Origin: Halioglobus sp. | GTDB taxonomy: Bacteria; Pseudomonadota; Gammaproteobacteria; Pseudomonadales; Halieaceae | Length of the DNA: 64,000 nt | Direction of reading: 5' to 3' | Assembly (NCBI GenBank): GCA_002699145.1 | Contig: PABK01000024.1 | Span: 1 to 64,000, forward strand | Made by a program: the position numbers and the translations under genes | Notes under the pieces: generated by a model | What the model was told of the DNA's origin: nothing | Databases searched by the model: none | Seen by the model: only the letters and a program-made list of their open reading frames with translations | Shown: positions 18,119 to 26,551 of the stretch, one piece after another | Layout of the letters: each line of letters starts with the position of its first letter | Numbering within the stretch: the stretch's first letter is position 1

Positions 18119-19132
18119 CTAAGTATACTGGTACTTGCCGATGCCGGTCAGCAACCTGTCCAGTATGTCGCTGCCGGTGATGATCCTGGGCTGCCCTGTC
18201 CATATCAGTACGACATCATGACGCAGGGAGTCGTCGGTACTGGCGGCCGCGGTTTTCAGGCGACGGATGACATCGCCCAGCGTCGTATGCTGGCTCCTGA
18301 CTATCACGGGACGATGACAGAATGTGTAGGGTTGCAGTGGCTCGTCGCCATACAGGGCGGCGCGGGTAAACTCGTCGACCTGCAGCGCCACCAGGGGCTC
18401 CCCCTCCGGATCGACCAGGATTGCCCAGCGCTTGCCCGCCGCGTTGATGCGGCGCAGGAAGGCGTCGTCGGCACTGCGACTGAGTTCGGGAAACCGCGGC
18501 AGGTCCAGGTCCACCGGCATCTCGATGATGCTCTGCTCGCTGAGAGGCTCTCCCTCGTCCATTGTCGACAGATCATCGATGTCGAGAAAGTTCAGCGCGC
18601 CGATACCCTCGACGTCGCTGACTTCGGTGTGGGGCGATCGCACGTGCGCTTTCAGAATATCCCTGAGCAGCGGTTCGTGCATGTACTCGATCGCTTCCTT
18701 GCCCAGCCACCAGTCGAGAAACCATGCTGTGGGCCGGGCGAAGGGGAACAGCACAAACTGGTAGATGCGAATGACAGGGGCGAGCAAAGCCGCCGTGCGC
18801 AGGGGGTGCCGCGAGAAATAGGCCTGGGGCATGATCTCGCCGAACCAGGTGATAACGAAAGTAGAGAACATGAACGCGATCACGCCAGCCATGACCGAGT
18901 TGGCGAGCAGGGCCAGCAGTACATTGATCGATACATTGCCCCACAGGATGGTCGCCAGCAGGAAATTCGAGTCCTCGCGCAGTTGCAGCACGCGCCACGC
19001 TCGTCGGTCCCTTTTTGCCTCGACCTCCAGGCGCAGGCGCGAAAGCCGGTAGAAGGCGAGATTGCCGCCGGAAAACATGGCGCTCTGGCTGACGCAGAGT
19101 GCTATTCCGAGCCATATCATGGTGTCTTGCAT
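18119..19132 (-). CDS. CNNM (DUF21)/CBS-domain membrane protein
   Basis: 337 aa. An N-terminal DUF21 domain (~residues 1-150) has three or four helices and the family motif WGNVSINVLLALLANSV, then FVITWFGEIMPQAY. A degenerate CBS pair follows (~170-330), with RWAILVDPEGEPLVALQV and a final GSDILDRLL. CNNM/CorC proteins take part in Mg2+ export or Mg2+-linked transport. First gene of the minus-strand operon, agreeing with mgtE downstream. The CBS region is diverged from canonical members. Confidence 0.85.
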   Translation of the reverse strand: MQDTMIWLGIALCVSQSAMFSGGNLAFYRLSRLRLEVEAKRDRRAWRVLQLREDSNFLLATILWGNVSINVLLALLANSVMAGVIAFMFSTFVITWFGEIMPQAYFSRHPLRTAALLAPVIRIYQFVLFPFARPTAWFLDWWLGKEAIEYMHEPLLRDILKAHVRSPHTEVSDVEGIGALNFLDIDDLSTMDEGEPLSEQSIIEMPVDLDLPRFPELSRSADDAFLRRINAAGKRWAILVDPEGEPLVALQVDEFTRAALYGDEPLQPYTFCHRPVIVRSQHTTLGDVIRRLKTAAASTDDSLRHDVVLIWTGQPRIITGSDILDRLLTGIGKYQYT

Positions 19133-19331
19133 GCGCTGTCACCTGCAAATATATGACCAGCCGCGAACCTCCGGGACTGCCGGTGTGCCGGGCTGATGGT
19201 CGCGTCCAGACGATCTGTGTAGCACTGCTCGAGTGCTTGCGCTACTCTAGCAGGCGCATCCAGGCCGTCGACGGATCGCTCTGTTACGGCACAAGTATGA
19301 TGTTACACCCTGTATTCACAAGGAGTAGAAC

Positions 19332-19775
19332 GTGCGAATTGCAAAATCCGTAGCGGGCGGCAAGATTCGTCGCGCAGTACTGTTGATGGCGCTGCTGGCC
19401 GTGGTGCCGGGCCTGGCGGGCTGCGGCAGCACCAAGGTCTACACTGCCGAGAAGACACTGGTCTACCGCGACAACCTCTACAACCTCGGCCAGGTGCAGC
19501 AAGTAGGCTCGAGGATTGACCTGGCGCCCGCGGGCGGCCAGCCGCTGACCCCGGCGCCGAACGGCAAGAGCGCCATCAAGGAGGCGCTGGATCAGTACGA
19601 GACGCTGTTGTTCACGTCGTATTTTGAGCTGGATGGCAAGGATGTCATCTTCGAGCAGGTGAACATCGATAGCTACTCGGACTATAACAAGCACTTCAAG
19701 CGCTTCGACAAGGCCAGGGACGAACTCACCGACTTCATGTCTGACGCTAAGGAAACACAGCTCAAACTCGACTGA
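19332..19775 (+). CDS. Small lipoprotein
   Basis: 147 aa starting with GTG behind an AAGGAG ribosome site seven bases upstream. The long n-region (KIRR) leads into the lipobox VPGLAGC. The mature part is mixed alpha/beta with YRDNLYNLGQVQQVGSRIDL and a charged C-terminal helix, FDKARDELTDFMSDAKET. Not recognised beyond a predicted lipoprotein. Divergent from the ion-homeostasis operon and followed by another lipoprotein, but in a separate transcription unit with its own 220-base leader. Confidence 0.75.
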   Translation: MRIAKSVAGGKIRRAVLLMALLAVVPGLAGCGSTKVYTAEKTLVYRDNLYNLGQVQQVGSRIDLAPAGGQPLTPAPNGKSAIKEALDQYETLLFTSYFELDGKDVIFEQVNIDSYSDYNKHFKRFDKARDELTDFMSDAKETQLKLD

Positions 19776-19869
19776 GTGCCGCGTGTACTGTCGCCCTGGC
19801 GCGACGCGTCAACCTGGCGTCATCACGGCGCGTCTGCGCGGTGCTATTGATTGCTTTCCGGCTGAGTTG

Positions 19870-19883
19870 GCCTAAGCTTAGGC
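19870..19883. promoter_or_regulatory. Perfect 14-bp palindrome
   Basis: GCCTAAGCTTAGGC is a perfect palindrome in the 221-base gap between the two lipoprotein genes, 114 bases before the second start codon. It could be an operator for a dimeric regulator; the regulator is unknown. The rest of the gap shows nothing clear. Confidence 0.4.
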
Positions 19884-19996
19884 GGAAAGCGCGCTTGTAC
19901 GCGTGTTGACGCAAGCAGTAGACCTTGATGGTCTGGTGCACTTGCCATTGTGGTCGTCAGTTCCGACCAAACCATTCTGACCGGGAGAGAAACCTA

Positions 19997-20320
19997 ATGC
20001 TCAAACAAATTGTCGGTGTTTCCGTTGTCTTGTTGCTGCTCGGGGCGTGTTCATCGCCGAACGTGAAGAAAGGCGACGCGGATATGGCCAAGGCCATCGA
20101 CTGCAAGACCGCCGAGGGCGACATTCGCGCGCTGAACGCCGAGAAGGCGCACACCTCGCAGGAAATCGCCGCCGGCGTGACCTCCATCGTGCCGATCGGC
20201 GCGGTAGCGCACCTGGTCCAGGGCAAGGAAGGGGATAGCCTGAAGGTCGGCACCGGGGAGTACAACGAGGCCCTCGACAAGAAGATCGCGCAGATCAAGT
20301 CCACCTGCGGGATCAAGTAG
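19997..20320 (+). CDS. Small lipoprotein
   Basis: 107 aa. The lipoprotein signal MLKQIVGVSVVLLLLGAC has its lipidated Cys at 18. The mature protein has two Cys (CKTAEGDIRAL and STCGIK at the C-terminus) that could pair, an internal helix, and a hydrophobic GVTSIVPIGAVAHLV segment. ATG 19997 follows a GGGAGAG ribosome site; upstream in-frame starts would add a Cys/His-rich stretch before the signal peptide and are rejected. Function not recognised. Confidence 0.78.
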   Translation: MLKQIVGVSVVLLLLGACSSPNVKKGDADMAKAIDCKTAEGDIRALNAEKAHTSQEIAAGVTSIVPIGAVAHLVQGKEGDSLKVGTGEYNEALDKKIAQIKSTCGIK

Positions 20321-20338
20321 GGCGCCGGCGGCGCGCCC
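20320..20338. terminator. GC-rich hairpin between convergent genes
   Basis: GGGCGC (20320-20325) pairs with GCGCCC (20333-20338) around a 7-base loop, right at the stop of the lipoprotein gene and before the end of the convergent TetR gene. No T-run follows, so it is only a possible terminator. Confidence 0.35.
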
Positions 20339-20339
20339 G

Positions 20340-20945
20340 TCAGCGGCGCGCCACCTCCTGCAATCTCGCCCTCACCAGGGTGCGCAGTTCCATCTCGAAG
20401 CACTCGCGGGTTTCGTGCAGCCAGTCCTGCCCGAACATCTCCTGCAGGGTCGGTTGCGACACGGCGAAGTAATGCGCCGCGCCCAGTAGCTGGTAGACCA
20501 GCGCGAGGGCCTCGCCGCGTTGCGGCGCGTGCCCGGGGGCCAGCGCTCGCACCGTGTCCACCAGGCGCTCCAGGTAGGGGCGCAGGTACCAGCTGCCGGC
20601 CTTTGCCGCGCGCTGTTCGTTATCCAGCAGTTCGCGCATGATCAGGCGCGCGCGGTCCTGGTCCGCTATCTGTGCGCGGTACTGCGCCACGACCATCTCC
20701 TCCAGTTGTTGCGCCGGGTCTGTCCCGGCGTCGGCAATCCTGCGTATCTGCGCATTCAATTCGTCGGAGATACGTCGTAGCACCTCGCCGTAGAGCTTCT
20801 CCTTGCTGCCGAAGTGGTGCAACAACGCCTGCTTGGTCAGGCCCAGTTCCGTGGCGATGGCGGCGATGCTGGCGCCGTAGAAGCCGCGTTCGGCGAAGCG
20901 CCGTTCGGCGACGGCGATGAACTGGTCACGTGTCGATGCAGTCAT
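20340..20945 (-). CDS. TetR-family transcriptional repressor
   Basis: 201 aa. The N-terminal helix-turn-helix (residues ~8-55: FAERGFYGASIAAIATELGL then TKQALLHHFGSKEKLY) is canonical TetR. The C-terminal domain is helical with no assigned ligand. Divergently transcribed from the Rieske oxygenase gene across a 112-base intergenic region holding two perfect palindromes, which are the obvious operators. It probably represses both itself and the oxygenase until a substrate or its CoA ester binds. Confidence 0.92.
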   Translation of the reverse strand: MTASTRDQFIAVAERRFAERGFYGASIAAIATELGLTKQALLHHFGSKEKLYGEVLRRISDELNAQIRRIADAGTDPAQQLEEMVVAQYRAQIADQDRARLIMRELLDNEQRAAKAGSWYLRPYLERLVDTVRALAPGHAPQRGEALALVYQLLGAAHYFAVSQPTLQEMFGQDWLHETRECFEMELRTLVRARLQEVARR

Positions 20946-20982
20946 GTTTGCGGGGACCTCTGGGGCAGGGTGCAGCCGGGAG

Positions 20983-21011
20983 TTGACACCTTACCATTCG
21001 GTAAGTAGAGT
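20983..21011 (+). promoter_or_regulatory. Sigma-70 promoter of the Rieske gene
   Basis: TTGACA (20983-20988, perfect -35) and TAGAGT (21006-21011, 4/6 to TATAAT) are separated by 17 bases. The first TetR palindrome fills the spacer and the second lies just after the -10, so a bound repressor would block polymerase. Confidence 0.7.
20990..21005. promoter_or_regulatory. TetR operator 1
   Basis: CTTACCATTCGGTAAG: perfect 6-bp arms CTTACC/GGTAAG around ATTC, located between -35 and -10 of the Rieske promoter. Confidence 0.82.
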
Positions 21012-21019
21012 GGCCAGTA

Positions 21020-21035
21020 CTTACCGTATGGTAAG
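21020..21035. promoter_or_regulatory. TetR operator 2
   Basis: CTTACCGTATGGTAAG: same 6-bp arms as operator 1 around GTAT. The centre-to-centre distance of 30 bp (about three helical turns) places both dimers on the same DNA face. Confidence 0.82.
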
Positions 21036-21057
21036 GCAGCCTGGAGGAGGCCGAGCA

Positions 21058-22200
21058 ATGGATCACGCGACCGAAGTGGACATCCTGCGCGAACTGCTGG
21101 ATCTGCAGGCGCGCGGGACCCCCTTCCTGGACGACAGCTGGGTGACGACGGATGTGCAGCGCTACCGGTGCGCGGAGGTCTTCGCCCGCGAGCGCGCGGG
21201 TATCGCCTGCGCCCTGCCGCAGATCGCCGCGCACAGTTCGCAGCTACCCGGCAGCGGCGCCTTCCTGACGCTGGAGCTGGCGGGCAAACCCCTGTTGCTG
21301 GTGCGCGATGAGGCGGGCGCGGTGCGCGCGTTCTTGAATGTGTGCCGCCACCGCGGCGCGCAGCTGGTGGGTGAGCGCAGCGGCTGCCGCCGGCGCTTCA
21401 GTTGCCCCTACCACGCCTGGACCTGGGACAGCGGTGGCAGCCTGGTCGCTGTGCCGCATGAAAAAAGCGGTTTTCCCGGCCTGCAGAGGGAGGCGTTCGG
21501 GCTGCACCGGGTACCCTGCCAGGAATACGGCGGCTGGATCTGGGTGGTGCCGGGCGGCGGCGCTATCGACGTCGACTTCCACCTGGGCGACATGGCCGCG
21601 GATATCCTCGGCATGGGCGCGCAGGAGTACGAGGTGTTCGCGTGCACCGAGCGCGATACCGCTGCGAACTGGAAGATCCTTGTGGAAGGCGGCATCGAGT
21701 CCTATCACTTCCGTGTCGCGCACAGGCAGACCATCGCCGGCCTGTTCCTGGACAATCTCTCCTCCTACCGCTGTTTCGGCCCGCATATCCGCTCGGTATT
21801 ACCGCGCAGTTCTCTGCCTGAGCTACGCGACCGGCCGGAGGCCGAGTGGCGGCTGGGCCGGCATGCCAACGTCCTGTACACGCTGTTCCCGGGTTCGCAG
21901 TTCCTGTTGCAGGAGGACCATTTCGTGTGGATACAGGGCATGCCGCTGGCGCCTGATCGCACCTTGCTGCGCATCGCCACCATGGTGCCCAAGCTCGCGA
22001 ACACGCCGGCGAACGCGGACTACTGGCGGCGGCATCATCACCTGACCAGCGTTACCCTGGAGGAGGATTTCGTCCTCGCCGAGGGTATCCAGCGCGGCCT
22101 TGCCAGCGGCGCCAACGCACAGTTGAATTTCGGGCGTTTCGAAGGCGCCCTGGCCAGGTTCAAAAACAGCGTCGAAGAAGCGCTGGCCCGGGGCGCGTAG
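21058..22200 (+). CDS. Rieske aromatic-ring-hydroxylating oxygenase, alpha subunit
   Basis: 380 aa. The N-terminal Rieske [2Fe-2S] domain has CRHRGAQL (C96, H98) and CPYHAWTW (C116, H119). The C-terminal catalytic domain has NWKILVEGGIESYHFRVAH, supplying the mononuclear iron histidines, with an Asp expected later. It would hydroxylate an aromatic or alicyclic substrate with electrons from a separate reductase, which is not in the window. The start at 21058 follows GGAGGAGGCC and sits after both TetR operators. Monocistronic; convergent with the TonB receptor. Confidence 0.92.
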   Translation: MDHATEVDILRELLDLQARGTPFLDDSWVTTDVQRYRCAEVFARERAGIACALPQIAAHSSQLPGSGAFLTLELAGKPLLLVRDEAGAVRAFLNVCRHRGAQLVGERSGCRRRFSCPYHAWTWDSGGSLVAVPHEKSGFPGLQREAFGLHRVPCQEYGGWIWVVPGGGAIDVDFHLGDMAADILGMGAQEYEVFACTERDTAANWKILVEGGIESYHFRVAHRQTIAGLFLDNLSSYRCFGPHIRSVLPRSSLPELRDRPEAEWRLGRHANVLYTLFPGSQFLLQEDHFVWIQGMPLAPDRTLLRIATMVPKLANTPANADYWRRHHHLTSVTLEEDFVLAEGIQRGLASGANAQLNFGRFEGALARFKNSVEEALARGA

Positions 22201-22208
22201 AGCGCCCC
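22190..22208. terminator. Hairpin between convergent Rieske and TonB-receptor genes
   Basis: GGGGCGC (22190-22196) and GCGCCCC (22202-22208) form a perfect 7-bp stem with a 5-base loop over the Rieske stop codon. There is no T-run on either side; it may act for both converging transcripts. Confidence 0.4.
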
Positions 22209-22218
22209 GTCGCGGCCG

Positions 22219-24519
22219 TTAGTTGCGGTATTTCACGCTGACGAAGTAGCGCCGGGGTTCGGTGAAGCTGACCGTGGTGTTGCCGAAGGCATCCACCCCG
22301 AAGCCGCCGCGAATCTCGCGCGTGTCGCCCAGGTTGCGCCCGAACACGCCGAACTCCCAGTGATCGTCCGCCGTGATGTAGGTGATGCCGGCGTTGTACA
22401 GCGTGTAGCCGTCGGCGTGCAGCCGGTCGAAGCTGACACTCTCCTCGTCATCGCTGTAATAGATATCGCTTTTGTAGGCCATGTCGCCGCGCAGGCGCAG
22501 GCTGCCGCCGCGTTCGAGTTCATAGTCGTACTGCGCCAGCAGGTTGGCGGTCCAGTCCGGCACGTTGCTGTAGGGACGGTCACTGAGGTCTTCCAGTTCA
22601 CCCGTATCCGGGTTCACCGACTCGAAGTTCTCGAACTCCGGGTCGATGTAGGACAGGCCGCCGCTGATCGTCAGGCCCTCGGCGGGCAGCACGGTGAACT
22701 CCAGCTCGCCGCCCCACAGCGTGGAGTCGGCGGCGTTGTCCACCACCAGGGCGAGGGCGCTGGCGGCGGATGCGGAAGGCCTGTTGACCAGGAACTGGCG
22801 ATCCTCGTAGTCGTTGTAGAACAGTGCGCCGTTGATCTGCAGGCGGTTGCTCCACAACTGCGATTTGAAGCCCACCTCGTAGCTGAGCAGGGTTTCCGGG
22901 TCGGCGACCGAGACCTGTGCGGTGGAGGTGGGGCGGCCGTTGTAGACGCCGCTACGGAAGCCCGTGGAGACGCTGGCGTAGCCCATCATGCTGTCGCTGA
23001 AGTCGTAGTCGATGCCTACCCGGGGCGAAAACTCGTCCCAGTCGTCGTTGCAGGACAGGCGCGAACCGGGCCCGTCGGCGACCACCGCGGAGCAGGAATC
23101 GGGGTCCGTGGGGCCCGGGATCAGCACCGGGGTCTGCGAGGCGCGCTTGACCGTGTACATGTCGAGGTCTTTCTCGTCATAGGTGTAGCGCGCCGCGAGG
23201 TTGAGCCGCGCGCGCTCGCTCATATGCCAGGTAGTATTGAAGAAGGCCGCGTAACTGGTCGCTTCCTGTGTGCGGTCGTAGCTCAGGGTCAGGTCCAGCG
23301 GCACCACACCGGTGGCCTCGAACAGTCCCTCGCCGACGGTCACGTCACTGGCGTGGTCGCCGTCCTCGTAGAGATAGTACAGGCCAGCCAGCCACTCGAA
23401 GCTCTCGCCCGAGGCATTGCTGAGCAGGAACTCCTGGCTGAACTGCTGCACGTCGAATTCCGAGCCGACGGAGAAATAGTTGTGCACGTCGTTGTCCGCG
23501 TCACGGTAGGATTCGCTGTCCATGTCGCGGTAGCCGGTGATCGATTTCAGCGACAGCTCGCCCAGTTCCAGGGTATTGGTCCAGCTCAGGCCCCAGGTGT
23601 CGTTCTGGTCCTTGTCCAGCCGGTTCAGCGCCTGGCTCTTGTCGATGTCATCGATATTCGGTTCGCAGCAGGACTCGCCGATGGGCGCCAGCACTGCCCC
23701 GTTGTAGGGCCCGGCGACCGCCGCGCCGGGGTCGAAATCCGCCAGCACCTGCGGGTAGACGTTCTGGTCGATATGGGTGTAGTCCATGACCAGGTGGGAG
23801 TTCCACTCGGGGGTGAAATCGGCGTCGAGGTGACCGCGCGTGGCCCACATGTCGTCGTTGCCGGCGTCGTCGCCGCGGTCGCGTTCCTGCCAGCCGTCGG
23901 AGTGCGTGGTCAGCACCGCCACGCTGGCGGCGAGGTCGTCGCTGAGCGGGAACTCGGCGTAACCGTCGAAGGAGAGGTAATTGTCCTCGCCCCCGGTCAG
24001 CTCGGCACTGTAGTTGGTCTCGCCCGAGGGGCGCCGCGTGACCACGTTGATGGCCCCACCGATGGTGTTCTTGCCGAACAGCGTGCCCTGTGGCCCGCGC
24101 AGCACCTGCACCTGCTCGATATCCGCGAGCTGGAAGTTGGCGCCGACGGTGCGCGCCAGGTAGATGCCGTCGACGTACATGCCGACGCCGGGGTCTACCG
24201 TCAGCGCGAAGTCGAACTGGCCCACGCCGCGCAGGTAGGCCTGCAATGCGCTGCTCACGCCGTTGTCCGAGGCGCGCACGGTCAGGTTCGGCGTGCGTTG
24301 CTCGATGTCTGCGACGTTGAACAGTTTCAGCTGCTCGATCTGCGTGCCGGACAGGGCGGTGATGGAAACGGGCGTCTCCTGCAGGTTTTCCTCGCGTTTG
24401 CGCGCGGTGACGATCACCTCCTCCAGCGTGGGCGCCTCTTTGGCGGTCACGGCGGGGGCGCTGCACAGGACCGGTGCGGCAAGCAGCAGGGTGACGGCGA
24501 CGGTGGTGTGTTTGCTCAT
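22219..24519 (-). CDS. TonB-dependent outer-membrane receptor
   Basis: 766 aa. Signal peptide (~26 residues) then TonB box/N-terminal TLEEVIVTARKREENLQ, plug domain (PVSITALSGTQIEQL, LRGPQGTLFGKNTIGGAINV at ~110-130) and a 22-strand barrel ending in an aromatic/polar strand (RRYFVSVKYRN). This type is common for hydrophobic or carbohydrate-like substrates. No Fur box is seen upstream, so siderophore uptake is less likely than uptake of a catabolic substrate of the neighbouring genes. The 290-base divergent gap to the SDR shows no recognised operator. Confidence 0.93.
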   Translation of the reverse strand: MSKHTTVAVTLLLAAPVLCSAPAVTAKEAPTLEEVIVTARKREENLQETPVSITALSGTQIEQLKLFNVADIEQRTPNLTVRASDNGVSSALQAYLRGVGQFDFALTVDPGVGMYVDGIYLARTVGANFQLADIEQVQVLRGPQGTLFGKNTIGGAINVVTRRPSGETNYSAELTGGEDNYLSFDGYAEFPLSDDLAASVAVLTTHSDGWQERDRGDDAGNDDMWATRGHLDADFTPEWNSHLVMDYTHIDQNVYPQVLADFDPGAAVAGPYNGAVLAPIGESCCEPNIDDIDKSQALNRLDKDQNDTWGLSWTNTLELGELSLKSITGYRDMDSESYRDADNDVHNYFSVGSEFDVQQFSQEFLLSNASGESFEWLAGLYYLYEDGDHASDVTVGEGLFEATGVVPLDLTLSYDRTQEATSYAAFFNTTWHMSERARLNLAARYTYDEKDLDMYTVKRASQTPVLIPGPTDPDSCSAVVADGPGSRLSCNDDWDEFSPRVGIDYDFSDSMMGYASVSTGFRSGVYNGRPTSTAQVSVADPETLLSYEVGFKSQLWSNRLQINGALFYNDYEDRQFLVNRPSASAASALALVVDNAADSTLWGGELEFTVLPAEGLTISGGLSYIDPEFENFESVNPDTGELEDLSDRPYSNVPDWTANLLAQYDYELERGGSLRLRGDMAYKSDIYYSDDEESVSFDRLHADGYTLYNAGITYITADDHWEFGVFGRNLGDTREIRGGFGVDAFGNTTVSFTEPRRYFVSVKYRN

Positions 24520-24809
24520 GGGACGACCTCGTTATATTTCTAGTGTGAGGAGCGCAAGTACTTGGCCGGGTGGCGATGATTGCCCGCCCACTGTACTGCC
24601 GACAGCGACCGCGGAAAAACCCGTCTGCGCGAATATACTGTCCTCCGGTGGGGGGCAATATGTGATCGCCGGCGCGCCCGCGGATGACGCTTGCCCATAT
24701 TAGCTCGCCAGCGAGGACAATTTTATTCCCTGGCGCGGTTTATCGGCGCGTGCCCGCGGCGCTACAGTGGCCACCCGGACAACCAGGTTATTTGAGGAGC
24801 AGGCAAGGT

Positions 24810-25649
24810 ATGGACGAGTTTGCAGGCAAGGTCGCCGTGATCACCGGCGCGGGCAGTGGTATTGGCCGTGGCCTGGCCACGCGCTGTGCGCAGGAAGGGA
24901 TGCGCGTGGCGCTGGCGGATATCCAGGAGTCGCGCCTTGCAGCGTTGTGTGAGAGTTTGCAGGAGCAGGGCGCCAGTGTGATGACCCAGGCGCTGGATGT
25001 GGCGGATGCCGCGGCGGTCGACGCCTTCGCGCGGCGTTGCAGGGATGAACTGGGCGTCCCCGACCTGCTGTTCAACAACGCCGGCATACTGCGCCTGGGA
25101 GAGACCTGGTCGCACCCGGCGCAGGACTGGCAGGCGATCATGTCCGTCAACCTGATGGGTGTTGTCAACGGCGTCAACGCTTTCCTGCCGGCCATGCTGG
25201 AGGCGCAAAAGCCGGCGCATATCGTCAACACGGGGTCGGTGGGTTCGCTGGTCGCCGCGCCGGGCATGGCCCAGTACACGGCGGCCAAGATGGCGGTGCG
25301 CGGCGTCACCGAGTGCCTGGCCTATGACCTTGCCGCGCGCGAGGCGGCCATCGACGTTTCGCTGCTGTGCCCGGGGCCCGTGCTGACCGCAATCAGCAAC
25401 GACCTGCTGGGTATCGACCCGGAGGAAGCCGAGCCGGACCCGGGCGAGCACCTGATGGCGGGGCAACCGGACTTCATCACGCCTGAAGAGTGCGCCGAGC
25501 GGGTGTTCCAGGCTGTTCGCGAACGCAGGTTCTGGATCTTCACGCACCCCTTCAACGACTACCTGGAGCGCAAGATGCGCGCCATCGTGCAGGGTGAGTA
25601 CCCGCAGTACAGCGAGGTGGTCTTCGACGCCAATCTCGACGCCGGCTGA
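24810..25649 (+). CDS. Short-chain dehydrogenase/reductase
   Basis: 279 aa classical SDR. The cofactor motif is ITGAGSGIGRGLA (TGxxxGxG, ~residue 12), followed by NNAG, the catalytic Ser in NTGSVGSLVAAPG and YTAAK (YxxxK). The C-terminal ~70 residues, with EPDPGEHLMAGQPDFITPEE, resemble SDRs of hydrophobic substrates. NAD(P)-dependent alcohol/ketone interconversion; substrate unknown. ATG 24810 follows GAGGAGCAGGCAAGG. Divergent from the TonB receptor; convergent with the alpha/beta hydrolase across a hairpin. Confidence 0.9.
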   Translation: MDEFAGKVAVITGAGSGIGRGLATRCAQEGMRVALADIQESRLAALCESLQEQGASVMTQALDVADAAAVDAFARRCRDELGVPDLLFNNAGILRLGETWSHPAQDWQAIMSVNLMGVVNGVNAFLPAMLEAQKPAHIVNTGSVGSLVAAPGMAQYTAAKMAVRGVTECLAYDLAAREAAIDVSLLCPGPVLTAISNDLLGIDPEEAEPDPGEHLMAGQPDFITPEECAERVFQAVRERRFWIFTHPFNDYLERKMRAIVQGEYPQYSEVVFDANLDAG

Positions 25650-25668
25650 GCGCTATGCTCAGCCCGGC
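25641..25668. terminator. Bidirectional hairpin between convergent SDR and hydrolase genes
   Basis: CTGAGC (25646-25651) pairs with GCTCAG (25657-25662) around a 5-base loop. The stem extends through GCCGG (25641-25645) and CCGGC (25664-25668) with one bulged C. It overlaps both stop codons; no T-run follows. Confidence 0.5.
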
Positions 25669-26504
25669 TGCGTACGCCGCTCGAGGAACGCCAGACACTC
25701 GCGGTTGAACAGTTCCTCGTGCTCCACCATGGCCCAGTGGCCGCACTCGGACAGGACGATCATCTTCATACGCGGGCAGTTCTGGGCCAGGGCGAGCATG
25801 CCGTTTTCGGGCATCATGCGGTCGTTCGCCCCCCAGAACACGAGCACCGGGCACTGCAGTTCCGCCAGGCGTTCCGCCAGATGGGGGATGTCCATGCTGA
25901 GCATGACCTGTGTGTTCATCAATTCCATGACATGCAGGCGCTCGGCCAGCAGCTCGTCCGTGACGTGCGCGGCATCGTATACCAGGCCGAACTCGAACAG
26001 TTCGCGCATGCTGTCGGCGTTCACGCCGCCTTCGGACAGGTAGATTTCGAACATTTTCTGCATGGCGGGCATCTGCAGGTAGTCCTCACGCGGACTCATG
26101 CCGCCCGGCGCCATGAGGATCAGCCCGTCGACCAGGTCGGGGTAGTCCAGAGCCAGGCCGATAGCCACCGCGCCGCCGAGGGAGTTGCCTACCACGGTGC
26201 AGCGACTGACCCCCGCCGCCTGCAGCGTCTGCTGCAGGCACTCGACGAAAAAGCCCAGCGGGTACTGTACGTCCTCGGGTTTATCGGAGTAGCCGAAGCC
26301 GACGAGGTCCGGCACGATGCAGCGGTAGCCCTGCTGCGCGAGCCACGGATAGTTGCCCTTGAAATTGCTGTGCCCGCTGGCGCCGGGCCCGGAGCCATGC
26401 AGGAAGACCACCACCGGCCCCTCACCCTGGTCGAGGTAGTGTATGCGCTGCCCGTTGGGGCAATCGGCGTGGTGTCCCCGGGGCAGTGGGCTGTCCTGGC
26501 TCAT
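25659..26504 (-). CDS. Alpha/beta hydrolase, meta-cleavage-product hydrolase type (MhpC/BphD/HsaD-like)
   Basis: 281 aa. The FLHGSGPGASG oxyanion loop is typical of C-C hydrolases acting on ring-cleavage products. Catalytic triad: S108 in GNSLGG, D228 in FWGANDR, H256 in ECGHW. Family members hydrolyse the C-C bond of 2-hydroxy-6-oxo-dienoates after extradiol ring opening. It lies 47 bases after the HsaA-like gene on the same strand, but no extradiol dioxygenase is in the window. Another esterase-like role is possible. Confidence 0.85.
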   Translation of the reverse strand: MSQDSPLPRGHHADCPNGQRIHYLDQGEGPVVVFLHGSGPGASGHSNFKGNYPWLAQQGYRCIVPDLVGFGYSDKPEDVQYPLGFFVECLQQTLQAAGVSRCTVVGNSLGGAVAIGLALDYPDLVDGLILMAPGGMSPREDYLQMPAMQKMFEIYLSEGGVNADSMRELFEFGLVYDAAHVTDELLAERLHVMELMNTQVMLSMDIPHLAERLAELQCPVLVFWGANDRMMPENGMLALAQNCPRMKMIVLSECGHWAMVEHEELFNRECLAFLERRTQPG

Positions 26505-26551
26505 TGGCGCTTCTCCGTCTGTTTACAGTGGTCGTGGTTCACCCGGCGCGC

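Noticed and set aside
22360-24543. Long open frame on the plus strand opposite the TonB receptor
   Set aside because: It is a GC-driven shadow: composition is His/Val/Gly/Ala-rich without domains, and the minus strand has a complete receptor with signal peptide, plug and barrel.
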